DNA from: Ophthalmolycus amberensis
Taxonomy: Eukaryota; Chordata; Actinopteri; Perciformes; Zoarcidae
Direction: 5' to 3'
Length of the DNA: 64,000 nucleotides
NCBI GenBank assembly: GCA_024529925.1
Contig: JAFEUB010001181.1
Coordinates: 1,216,001-1,280,000, forward strand
Of this stretch, positions 21,091 through 33,600 are shown piece by piece. Position 1 is the stretch's first letter. Every line of letters starts with the position of its first letter. Made by a program: the position numbers and the translations under genes. The notes under the pieces are model-generated. The model did not search any database and had not been told where the DNA came from. It was given only the letters and a program-made list of their open reading frames with translations.

Positions 21091-21136
<46 letters not shown>
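21091..21136. repeat. (AC)n microsatellite next to dock9 promoter
   Basis: 23 uninterrupted AC units, about 30 bp upstream of a GC box and 430 bp upstream of the dock9 start codon. Confidence 0.95.
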
Positions 21137-21141
<5 letters not shown>

Positions 21142-21165
21142 GTGGGCAGGCCTTTAAACCGGTAA

Positions 21166-21229
21166 GGGGCGGAGTGCGCTGAGGAGGCAACCAGATTATA
21201 CACCTCCTGTCTGGCGATGGACGGCCAAT
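21166..21229 (+). promoter_or_regulatory. dock9: Presumed dock9 promoter elements (GC box, CCAAT)
   Basis: GGGGCGGAG at 21166-21174 (Sp1-type GC box) and GGCCAATGAG with CCAAT at 21225-21229, about 300 bp upstream of the first ATG. No clear TATA box. The surrounding 21160-21620 is richer in CpG than the rest of the window. The transcription start cannot be placed from sequence. Confidence 0.4.
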
Positions 21230-21499
21230 GAGACACTTCTCAAGAGGATTCTTTATTATGACAACAATACATCCGATGGAAGAATACAGAGCGGCACCGA
21301 GACACTGCAGCGCGCGTTGACTTTTAAAAGGCGGAAAGTATGAGATCGAGAAGTGCGAGTGAATCAGCAGCCACACCACAACATGACCAAGCTTCACACT
21401 CGCGGTGTTCACTAACGGGGATCATCGGAGGAACGGACACACCAGTGATGGTTTCCCTCTAAACCTCGCCCGTATAACTCGTGGATTGAACGGTCGTTG

Positions 21500-21619
21500 A
21501 TGCACAGTGGTGCGCAACGATGTCTACTGCAGCGCACCCGGAGACCAGGAGGTTTACGCGGGGTCTGGGTAAACCTGGCACCGCGGCTGAACTCAGGCAA
21601 AGTGTCTCTGAGGTGGTGA
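21500..21619 (+). other. Upstream ORF overlapping the dock9 start
   Basis: ATG at 21500 in a weak context (T at -3) opens a 39-codon frame ending TGA at 21617-21619. It overlaps the main dock9 start at 21520 in another frame. If transcription starts upstream, it could reduce translation of this first-exon form by leaky scanning. Confidence 0.4.
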
Positions 21620-21636
21620 GGACGTCCGTGCTAGTT
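21520..21636 (+). CDS. dock9: dock9 first exon 1a (canonical N-terminus)
   Basis: ATG with A at -3 (AACGATGT). 39 codons, phase 0 end before GTAAGT. It encodes MSTAAHPETRRFTRGLGKPG, then TAAELRQSVSEVVRTSVLV. It aligns with the human DOCK9 start (ETRKFTRALSKPGTAAELR, memory) and joins in frame to the exon at 52768. Confidence 0.92.
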
Positions 21637-24600
21637 GTAAGTAGACCACACACACCTTAATACCTCCTCCTCCACCTTAACACCACCGCGGTCATTGTCC
21701 TCATGCCTGGTTAATAAACCTTTGTGAACCTGAGAAGTACCTGCTTTTACGAATACTTTCAGCAAAAGCTCTGCTGACTTTAGATCAGCTGGGTGGGGGA
21801 GCACATGTGGGCTTTCTGGGGGAAAAGTATGGCATGTGTGAAAGGGAGTGATTTGGAGTGAATGAATGAAGGCGTGTGACTGGCAGAGTGATATTTAAAA
21901 AGGGGGTGGTTTGCACATTATGAAAATCCCTTGAAACGGTCTTTTACTTGCCCGTGTATATACAGGACATTTAATCAGAATCAGAATGCCTTTTATTGCC
22001 TTTAAATGCCTTTAAATGCCTTTTTTTGTGCATTGATAATTACCACAACGTTTTTAAAGTCTTTCACTTTCATCCTCACCCAGCTGACTTTAGGCCAGCT
22101 GGGTGGGTGCACATTTGGGCGTTCTGGGTTAATAATTACAGGTCATATTATGAATTATGACAGATTGATTCGAAGTGAACCAATGGAGAGATTTTGTAAA
22201 ATTGTAGGTTAACTATCGCATACACTGTATAGCCCAATACATCTATCTCTATTGCTTGCATTTTATTGTGCATTTACTTTTATTTGTGCGCTGTTGTTGG
22301 ATAAACTTCACTTCCACACAAACACTTGTTTCATTTATTCTAAGTGTCTTAGTTCCTGGAAAGTCTGTAAGGAATCAGTGCCTGGTCAAGGTGTTTTGTA
22401 CTTGGTGTCATTGAGGGCATCAGTTTCGTTGAGATGACATAATGCCTCCTCTCAAGTGAAAGCATGTGGCTTCAATTTCATGCTTCAGACACGCATATAA
22501 CGTGTCCAGTGACAGTGAGACAATGCTGAATTTGACCGGCCACTTTTGGAACATCTGGGCAACGAGGACCTGCAGTATGGGCTACCTCCTCAGTATCAGT
22601 TTTCCACAGAGCTCAGGAAGGAGTCGGCCCTTTTGTTGCATCCGAGCGTGTTAGGTGTTTGGTGCTCCTACTGATTGTTCCAGCTTTCCTGAAAGAAGTT
22701 GCTAGGTAACTGAAACGGACACCGTCCAGGCCCTCCGTCAGGGAAATGGAATCCTGAGTCAGGATCCCAGACATCCAACCACACCTTCGTATTATTTATT
22801 CATTCTTACGCTGGTGCACTGCCAGAGATGGAGGGAGGAGACCAGAAATGGATAAAAGTATGCATGTTGGGAAATCAACATGTTTAAAGTGGGCTTAACT
22901 AAAGAAGAAGAATCTCTCGTTGGACTTTTGTTTTTTGTGTCAGTATCAGCAGGCTTCCAGCAGCTCATTTGTTGATGAACTTATCTGCAGATATGTGCAG
23001 GGGCGGGTTAAGAAACATTTGACTTTTTTTTCACTTTGCATCTCTTTGTAGTTGTTTTGTGTCTCTTTGTGGTCACTTTGCATCTATTTGTAGTTGTTTA
23101 GTGTCTCTTTGTGGTCACTTTGCATCTCTTTGTAGTTGTTTTGTGTCTCTTTGTGGTCACTTTGCATCTCTTTGTAGTTGTTTAGTGTCTCTTTGTGGTC
23201 ACTTTGCATCTCTTTGTAGTTGTTTTGTGTCTCTTTGTGGTCACTTTGCATCTCTTTGTAGTTGTTTAGTGTCTCTTTGTTGTTGTTGTTTTTTCATCTC
23301 TTTGGAGTCTTTTATGTCTCTTTGTCATTTTGCGTCTCTCTGTTGTTTTTGATTTGAGTCTGTACTCGGTAGGCCTATTCAGTAATCCTTAACATACCAA
23401 ATACCTGTCTACTTCTGACTCAGGTTGTGAGGCACCAGTCTGATTTCAGGGGGGGGGGGGGGGCCCTGCCACCCCTTGCCATGCCTCAGGCCCTGTCTCT
23501 GGATACGTGAGCTGTAGAAGTGAACATATGGCCGTGTTGTTCAGTTGAGTGGGACAAGAATGTGACTGTACACGAGATCGCTGTCCACGCAACTCGTAAT
23601 TAATTCCTCCATGAAACATGTAAATACCTCAGCAGGAATATAGAGGGATCTGTGCCAGGGATATAAAGAGGGGATTGTGGCTGTTATCACCCATTCTGAT
23701 TGTTGTTTCAGCTTGGAACACACATTTTTCTGTCCTTTTTAAACTCCCAGAAACACATAATTTAGATTATAAAATACAGTCTAGTACATGCATGCCTACT
23801 GGTCAAGTGCACTGAGCTGCTCTCTTTCTTTCCCAACAATTGTTTTCACGTTCGTGAAGGCACACACTTGCTAGAGCCTCTTTGTTTATTGTTGGAGTGG
23901 AGAGCAGAGAGACTTGTAATAGGCCAGAGCTCTCAGCTGAGCCATCCCTCTGTTTCTCCACGCTTTAGGCATGCCGGGAACACTATTGGCTCCATGATGG
24001 CTGTCATCAGCTTTGAATGTTGTGTTGATGTTGTGCTGGGGATTAACCTCGATACAACACAGGATGCTGCCAATCCAACTTTGCTTTGCATGGAATTAAA
24101 ACCAATTCTTGAGTGTGTGCAGAGTTCTGTTATGCGTTTTGTCTGCAGTACTCGGCATGTAAATGTCATTAATGTATCGGCTGATGGGTACATAACAATG
24201 GTAGTTGGACATGTTTAGTTAGTGCATGCAGGGTATGAAATGTTGTCTCATTGTAATCAATAGTCCTAACTGCCTACCACCTGATGGTGATCTACTCAGA
24301 TCCTCAGTGTTCCTGCTCTGTGCCCGACCAAAGGGAGCTGTAAGCCAGACGGGTGTCATTATGTAGGAGTGATGCCATTAGCCGCCCATGGCCAGTACAC
24401 GCAACTGACTGAGGGAAAGTGGAGGTCTCACATGTGCTGCAGAAAAGATCATTCGAATATTGACAATGGACAACTATAAACAGATCACACATGTTGCTGC
24501 TTAACCTCGCTGTTAGACATTAAAGCTTGTTGGAAAAAGTCCCATTTTCAAGCTAAATTGGTTTTATTTAGATGCTTCTTAAACTGTTTGGCAGGTGGAC

Positions 24601-27600
24601 AGCAATGTCTATCTTGTAGTTTCACCCAGTTACACATCTATCAACAAGCAGAGTTAGTTCATCCTCCCTTCATGCATATAATCACCCCCATTCCCTATTA
24701 CAATCCATTCTCTCTCTTCTTACCTTTATTCCTGCATCATGTGACAGACTTTATTTTATAGCCTGTGTTTGCTCAAGTCAAACATTTCCAGTCATGAGCT
24801 CCTGATGCATTGCACAGAAGATGCCGTTTGTGCAGTGATCTCACATTTGGTGAGGTCACTGCACAAACTGTGGCCTCTCCTTCAGCTTCACACGACACAA
24901 TACTCTCTACGTTCTTCAGCCCTCTTGATCTAATCGCTGATGCCCACACACCTGTGCTTTTTTTGGCTTTTCAAGTTGTTGTAAATTGTCCCAAGATGTG
25001 GCAATTCCAGGATTACCTCGGGTGGGTGGGTGTGTCCCAGGGACACATTTTGTTTTCAACTGGTTTTTGGCACAACGCGTTCCTTCTTTGATCGTCACTG
25101 AGTTAAAGTCATGTCCTCTCATGCAGCGAAGACTAATTTGTTCATCATGCCACTCACCAAATATGTGCATGGTAGATTGAGCCTAGATCTGCCAAAACTG
25201 CAAGAAAAGAACTTCTCCGCTTACTTGTGCGTTGGGAGCCGACGCCTGCTGGCTGTCACATATGCTGCCAGTCAGAAAATGGCTGGGCTGTCGGTGTTGT
25301 GTGAGGCCTAAGCAGCTTGACCTCCCTCTGTATTCCTCTGTCTGTCACTATTAGGCCTGTTGGTATCACTCTAAAAGGGTGCATACGCTGTTACTGTAAT
25401 AGTAAATGGTACTCTAGAAGAACAAACGCAGGGGGGGTAGAGATGGGAGAGCAGAGGAGTTCTCTGAATGGGTCAATACTACATGAGGCTGCTCTAGTAA
25501 CCTATGAACACATTGAGAGACTGTCTTTCTAATATGCCGTGGATTAGACAAGCCCAGACCTTTGATACCGTTCGGTACAAAACATATCAAACTTGTTTGA
25601 CTTATGTATGAACCACGAAGCCTTTCACTGGCTCACAGTTCAGAACATCAAACGATAAAGTCGTTTTGATGTTCCGCAACAACAAGAGTTTGTCGAACTT
25701 GTTTTACACAATCATCTGTTGACAAATGTCGCCCGCTGAAAGTCGTTTTCCCGAACAGCCGTAAGCGCTCAATTGCCATTTTATCAGGCACACCTAGCAA
25801 AAGCTATGCAGTGTAATACAACAGGTTGTGATGAGTTTTTGTTGAAACAAGTTTAGAGAGGTATCGATTCAACTGATTTTGGAGGCTTGATGCTGTTGAA
25901 TTGTGTTGTGTTATACTGAAAGGTAAACTATATAACAGCTGACAGGTGGATGGGGTAACATGGCTACAGTCCCCTCTTGGCATCTAAAGAGACATGACGG
26001 AAAAGCAATCAAGGGCCGCTGCTTTTCCACCTGTCAGCTGTTATATCGTTTAGTAAATATGCGCTATTGTTCGGTCTCCTATTGTTTCTCGTTGTCAAGT
26101 TAATACTCTAAATGTGTACAGTTGAATGGAAACATTTAAACCCCACAAGATTCAGATGTAAGCGGTTCTGTGTGGCCTGAAGCGCGAAAGGCCTCAAAGA
26201 AAGTGAGAAATAAAACACACCCATCAAACTCACTATACAATTTGTCAGTTTGTCAGTTGTGGGTATATCATCAACCAGATTTGCCAGTCAGGGCTCCCAC
26301 AGTCAGAGTGGGAAGCTTGAGAGAATTCCTCAACTGAGCACTCGAAGGTTGAGATAATATAGAGCACTTTGTCAAAAAACTGAAAGGATTTCCTTCATCC
26401 AGCCTTGACTGCCTCTGGTTAGTCCACATCAAGTCCTGCAGTAGCCAACTCCAGTGATCCTATGGCCAGACAGTGCAAATGAAAACAATATCATGAAAAT
26501 GAATTGCACTTGGTTCATCTCTTCGGGACAGCTGAATGTTTGTTTTTTTTACAAACCCCTCATTGTGCCAGAATGTGTTTTAACCACACGTCAAAATAAG
26601 TGTTAAATATGAATTATGAGCCGACAGTATCCCAAAATTCGGTTTGTGGTCACATAACAAGATTATTTAACAATTTCCTGGCTCAGCGTGGGAAATGAGT
26701 AACTACTATTTCCCACCAAAAATCAGCCGAGTATGCAATTTGCCATCCATTGATTTTGTCCATGTCTGTGTACCTATTTCATGGTTCCTACATAATTGTC
26801 TCATTTTGTATCTGCATTTTTCTCAAAGCAGAAGAAAGATCATTGTCACCATTGCCACCACCAAGACTCCCAACATGTTTCCATCCTGCCTGCCTGAACA
26901 GGAAGTGCCCGTGACTTCCTGTCCTTCATCTTCTTGTGGGAGAGGAACAGAAGCCTGTCGTTTTCCTAGATAGAGCAAGTTTCCTCTGGCTGTATTTGGG
27001 CCGACCAGAAGTTTTAGGCAGGGCTCGCTGTTAAACCGCCCACTCTGTCTGAGTGTTCCGGCTGATAGAGCAGAGCTGTTGTGGAGGAGGTTACCATAAC
27101 AGAGAGGCAGCCTGCAGAAGAGCCTGGCCAGTGGGTGTTTTCCTGTTAACAAGTGCATGACACTCTGGGATTTGTTTTACACTCACCTCCCGGGAACATA
27201 TGCACTCCTCTGATCCAACAGTATTCATAATTCATAAGTCAAGGCTTGTTGCTTGAAGTGAAGTTTGTTTTGAAGGCAGGAATCTTTCTCTCTGACAATT
27301 TGTTTAGTTGTCCTCCTCTCTTCTCCATCCAAATGGAGAGTAGTGAGGATTAATAGAGCTGCTGGGTGGTCGATATCATGGAAGCCTTTAACGCTGCTTT
27401 GTCTAAATCCCACCATATATTTACAACACATCAATCTGAATCAAACTTCCATTCACATAATGCTATGGAGCCATGACTGCAGCACATTATCTCCAACAGC
27501 TTAAGTCAAGTGGAGTATTGCTTTGCCTCCATCCTGGAAGCCATTACGGCTGCTATTCTCGTGTCAGCAGGGCACATCATCAAAACGTGATGTGATCATC

Positions 27601-30600
27601 ATTAATCATGCTGCTGTGTTTACGGAACATATAACATGTAGTTGTATACTTTGACCCGGTCAAGAATCTGGAGCCACGGTTAAGGACCACTGTTTGTATA
27701 TTACCTATTTGCCAAGTGAGTTTCCAACCTTAAACGCTGACAAGTAATTCAGGATATATATTGCTGCATTAAAGTGTATGCTGCATGTTTTTAACTCCTT
27801 TACATACTGTTGGTGAGTTTATTCTACAGCAATGCATCGTATTCTATAAGATCATCGTTTGTTTTTAGTGCTGGTACAGTACGTTATTTACCTCTGAGGT
27901 GTAGTGGACTAAACAGTAAAATATTATAGTAATATGTCATATAATATAAATGTTAATGCAGCAATATATATCCTGATACACGCGCGCATTGATCTCATTT
28001 GTGCTCTCGGATTTTGACATTGATTTGCCTTCATACACACACACACACACACACACACCTATAGTGCAGCTGTGGAGGACATACTGAGTCACAGCCCTCT
28101 TTCTGTTTTCTTTTTCCTCTCTGATTATTATGTTTGCCTTCCTCTGTAAACTGATAACGACTCCGGCATCAGTCATCTGTGATCTAAGAATGAACTAGAT
28201 TGGAATGAATGTAATAGAGATATCATCTTACCTGTTGCTCAACAGCGTTGGTCGGTCTGTCAGTTTCGCTACCAATCTGTACTGGAATGAAGTATCTCAA
28301 CAATTAGATGGATTGCGATGACTGTTTTGGTGAACGTGCCATTTAGCATCATCTTCAGGTCAAAAGTTTATTTGCAATACCTGCAAAACTAGATCCCGCC
28401 ACACCTGTACTTTGTGTTTTGTTCAAATTAGCAAATGTTATCACTTAGCAACATGCTAAACTGAGATGGTGAACATGGTACGTAAATACCTGTTTCGAAT
28501 AGTTTGAATAAAATATGTGAATAGTGAGTTCAGTTAATGTTTTCAGATGTTTGTATACTATAAAGCTGCCAGCTGCAATGCTACATTGGTCTGAATGTGG
28601 AATATGTTCACCATTACACATTCAATTATTAGTATGTTCATGGCAGAGTCCTCCATAAACCCCAAGCTGCTTCTAACAGGAACATGAATGGCACCATTAC
28701 AACGGCTCGGCCCACACATGAACAAGTGAATGAGAGAAATATACATCAAGTGAGAGAGGCCAGCCAGAGAGTTGGCCAACGGCTGAGACTGGTCGAGCCT
28801 TAAGCTCCAAAGGCAAAATAATTGCTCTGCACACGGGGCTGTTTTAAGGTGCACCTACAGATTAAGCTCATGGGATTAAGCCCTGAAAAGCGCTACTGAC
28901 TGGAGAGTGAACAACACATCCATGTTGGCTGATGGAGAAATGCCTAGAAAGAGCAGACTAATGTCTAGCACAGTTCCTTTTAAGTCCTTGTGTGTGTTAT
29001 TTGTGAGGTGCATTTAGTCTCCGAGCCTCCTTGATTTGTCTATAGAAGTAATGTGTACCTCCCATCCTTGACTGCATCTGACCATTAACTTGTAATTGTG
29101 GGAACACTGCTGCTAGCATGACATACGAGATTGGAGGGTATCCTGTATGCTAACACTCTTAACCTTGTCATTATTTTTCTTCCACCCAATGGATTGCATT
29201 CTGTCCATTTTTGAATCGCTGCCAATTACAGGGTTTATCCTCTCCTCTGAGTGGAGGTTCACTTTACTTGACGGGTGTGGAGTTGACTTGATTCTTTGAT
29301 GTATGCTACACTCAAGTACTTTCAACCTTTTGAGCTTTGATACTGTCTTTTGAACTTGTGTTATTTTTAGCCATGCTAACATGCTCTGGGGATATGCCAT
29401 TTGTGGTTCGTCTCTTGTGTTATTGATGCGACTCCTGGGATTTAGTGTCGAGCAAACGGCACATTCTCAGTGGGTTAATCTGCTCTGCACGCATACCTCT
29501 CCCTCTGGCCTCCTCTGACATTGCCTCGTTGCGGTCACTGACATCCCATTCACGCTCGCCGAACACAGGTCACACCAGGATCAGCGGATGTTGGATGTGT
29601 TGTAACACAGAGGGATGGATTAGCATAACAATTAGCCAATACAAAAGCTAGTTTCCGGTTCTGCGATTTAGAGCTAAAACCATTATGAAGAATCTGTTTA
29701 AAAGGGAGTATTTATTTGTTTTGTGTTGAGAATGGACGGCTGCTGTGAAATCCCTGCTCTGTGCTGCTGTCAGACTGTTATCAGACTCCAGAGATGAAAG
29801 TGAAAGTTACCACTGAAGTTGTTATCGTTAATCTGGGATTTCCCTGGAAGTTTAGGGCACTTATTTGAATTCACCCAAGACACCAAAGCAGAGGCGGGTA
29901 AATGCATCATTATCCAACTATAAAGCAAGGACTCTGTGTATGTCCTTGACATGTCTCGAGAACCGTCCATCCGATCAACTTGGTGGTTGTATTGCCGGGG
30001 ACCCAAGGAAGTGCACTGTCGAAGTTGGTGCAATTTAGTCACTTTCAATACAAATAAACTAGGTGGTGCTTTAGGGTTCTGTGGACGAAGTTGAGCATGT
30101 CGTCTGCAGCTAGTCTTTACAGGCTATACCTTTGATGCTTGATATGCTAACGTTACAACCGACCTCTTCTTCTCTTCCTTGGTGTGCCCGTTTGGGGCAC
30201 ACCTTAAACAGGCATTGCGCTAGTTTACGTAAATAGATAAAAGTAGAGCTCCTCAATGTGGAGTTTAGCCGTCCTCTATGATGTTTCCCTGTTTCCCACA
30301 GTGCATGCTGTTAGCTTAATTAAAGAGAGACTAAATTGTCTACAGTTCTCAGCGCTCATTCTTATGGCTTTGTGCACTGTGCAGTGTGTGGATAGGACCT
30401 GCCACAGCCAGAGGGGCTAAACTCTAATGACTTTTCACCAGGCTGGCTGCATAACTGGCATTCCTCACTCTGACACACACTGTATGCTAGAGAGGGAGGG
30501 AGGGGGAGGGGGACAACCTACAGGAGGCGGTCCGATAACTGGGAGGTTTTTGGGGCAGGGTTTGCGTCTCTCACCTTTTGGATTTTTATGTAAACTTTGT

Positions 30601-33600
30601 TTGTGGGAAGACTCCTGAAATGGTAAAAAAAAATGGCCATTGAAGAAGTGCTTAGATCCTTTACTTAAGAAAAAGCAACAATACAACAAACCTGCCTTTA
30701 AAATCTATCTAAAGTAAAACTAAAGTGTTCAGTTTAATTACTTTGGGTCGTTAGGAAGTTTAATCCACTGGTTCCCAACCTAGGGGTCGGGCCCCTACAG
30801 AGGGTCACAAGACAAATCTGGGGGTCATGAGATAAGTATTCTGGTTATATTCAGCTCCAGAAATTTGTTCTAATTTTTAGACTTTGTCTAATCTTTGCTT
30901 TCACTGCAAAATATGAGAGACAATGAGTTTAGAGGGGAAATCTCTCTTTGGCAAAACAGTTGAGGCAAAAATGTGGGATCCACGGCTTTAATCTTTTGCA
31001 ATGCAATCGTATTTTATAAGCTCACAATAATCCTTAAATGTAATTCTTTACTGTCGCATTATCCAATACATCTTTACAGTACCCCGTACGTGCTGAACTT
31101 AAGTGCACTGTCCCACTGGCGGAGTCATTCTGTGTGAGGACCTGAGCACCTACAAGTTTAGACGAGCTGTCTGATGAAAAGGGAATCTTGATGAGTTGCT
31201 GTAGTCACCCATTCAAGAAAAATGTGCATTGAAAGCTGAGCTCTGTTTGTTTTGTTTTTTTCTTTGCAAGTTGAAACAAGCCCATTGTGCGCTCTCTGCC
31301 CACAATAAACAAATGAGTTGTGGTTAAAGTAACAAATCCACTGAGATTTATTTATTTATGAAAATTCTTTCACATGCCAATTTCTGCTGACATTCAGAAA
31401 AACGAGGGCTGAAAACTGCAATAGCTCGAAGACATAAATGAAAGTCTTACACCGCAGGAAATCAAGTGAATGTGGTAATCAGTGTTTGTTTTGCTTACAG
31501 TAGAGACAGGGCTCTCCTTGGTGCTAAAGTTGTTTTTGTTCGCGCCCTGTTTGTTTTTTAGGGACTTAGCATTGTGTGGCAGGATTGTGCTGAAATGAGT
31601 GCACAGTGGCAGTGTCCCTTGCCTGGATGGATAAATACAGTTAGCTGCGTGGTGTTTATGGAGGAGCAGCAGTGTGGCTGTGCGCCTGGAGGCCTGCTCT
31701 TCATCACACTTGTTAGTGATGAACAAAGTGATCTTGGACGGTGCACTGTTGACATTCGCGGCCACACGTGATGTTGTATGATGTAAGTAGATACCCTGCA
31801 TGGTGTGGAGCATCACAAACATGCAGTCTGACATCTCTGTTCTTCGCTGTGCAGATAAACGCCTCAGTATCCCTGACTTGACTTCATCTCCTTTCAGCGA
31901 CACCATCCCCCACCCACAGAGCACCGTGTTGAATTTGTTACGCTCATGTCGTTTGTATTTCTCAAAATATGACAGAACTGTTTGTGCATAAAGTGCTTTC
32001 ATTTACAAGTTCTTCAACATTTTCTCCCAAATACTTCACCCAGCCTTGCATGACAAACAAAAGTCTTGAACTTGGAAAAACTGGCAGAAAAATATAATTA
32101 AATCTGAATCCTCCAATACGTTTCTTCACTTATGCTTTCGTAGGTGACTCACTTGAGTCTTGAAAATATCAAATCCATCTTAGTTGCTATAGCAGCCACA
32201 CTGCTCGTTTTGGTATTAACCTGATCCATGATGCGAGTTAAATCTCTCAGAAAGCTAACGACACAGACAGTATCCGCAGCAAATCATGACATCTGCTGCA
32301 CTTTGTATGTTTCTGCACGAGGGGCTGGTGTAAAAAAAGTGTGCTATTCAAGACTCAGACAGGCCGTGAGACAAAATAAGCAGTTCAATATTGACTGTCC
32401 CAGTCAAGCAGGGATGTATCCTATAACATGTGTTTCCTCTGTCAGGAAGGGAGGGGGCCTCTGAGAGGGGGGGGTGTCAGTGCACCGCTTGGTTGGCTGA
32501 GGCAGTGCCAACAAACTAACTACAACAGGAAGAAGGCGGTAAAAACCATTGCACTGGTGATCCCATGAGAAAATCTGAAATGGTCTGATTACCAAAGATC
32601 TTTCAATGTTTGTGTATATCTAAATTGTCATATCAGGGAATTGAATAGGAATGGGGAGATTGATAATACTGTATGTATGTCATCATATCACCCAACTACA
32701 TCCAAGATAGATGCAGTTTCGATCATATGTTTCTGCACAAGGCAAATGCATTCTTTGCTCTCTGTGGAGTCGCCATCGTGGATAACAGCTTCTTGTTACC
32801 GTTTGCGGCCTCCCTGGGGATCCGTGTCAGTATAGTGTTACAATTAAACCCACTGCCACTTTAGCGGTACAGGTGCACGGACATGCGTAAATCTCCTCGT
32901 CTATCCTCCGTTTCCTTTGATTGTCAGCAGCGCTCATTGAACCAGGCTCAAGAGGATTTCCACTGATTATAAACAAAGAGTCTTCAAGTCGCTACCAAAC
33001 CAGAAAAAAAGTGGTTGGATTATCTTGAATTAATATGTATAAAAGATGCATTATCTTTGATTTTCTTTCCCTGATTTAATTACCTCCCGTTTTCTGTTCC
33101 ATTGTGCTTTTCTTATGTCTCATCCTATTTGTCTTTGGTTCCACTTTCGCATTACATCCTGTCTCACGCTGTTCTGCAGTTTAGAGGCTATTAAGATTAA
33201 TCCACCCTCTCACTACGTCTCAGACTTACACCTCCCTTTCCAGAATGCCTTGACGATTACTTCCTGCTATTTCACCCTTTCTTTTGTGCATACAGTATCG
33301 TGCTTCTGTGAGGCAACTGCTTGTACTTAATCTGCTCAGTAATCTGCTCAACCTGCTTTCATTGTGGGATATTTGAGTAAATCCGTTTCCTCGGACTGTT
33401 TGAGGATATTATCTATGAGCTGCTCCAAACAAAAAGCAATTGAACCAGGATTAACCTTGAACTGCTGATTGCTCCTTTTGTTCACTAACAAGCAGCCATA
33501 CTTAATGTGTAATCTAGCTGTTAATGACCAGCCTTTCTTAAGGCAACTGAAGCCTGCAATTACCGGTATATAGATTTAACATACGTAAAATGCGTCAGTG

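Larger units (their letters stand above)
20241..21519 (+). other. farp1-dock9 intergenic region and dock9 5' flank
   Basis: No gene. It ends in a (CA)n tract and a GC/CCAAT-containing presumed promoter of dock9. No STK24- or SLC15A1-like exons were seen, although in human such genes lie between FARP1 and DOCK9 (memory). Confidence 0.75.

Noticed and set aside
20241..21519. STK24 or SLC15A1 exons expected from human synteny
   Set aside because: No kinase or transporter motifs occur on either strand in this interval.
23034..23345. CRISPR-like repeat array
   Set aside because: Units are contiguous with no unique spacers, in a vertebrate intron. It is a minisatellite.
23059..23352. 97-codon repetitive protein frame (VSLCGHFASLCSC units)
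   Set aside because: It is explained by a 42-bp minisatellite whose period is a multiple of three. There is no start context and no spacer structure.
31394..32002. 202-codon minus-strand frame
   Set aside because: No similarity, domain or splice context was recognised. The composition is that of intron sequence.
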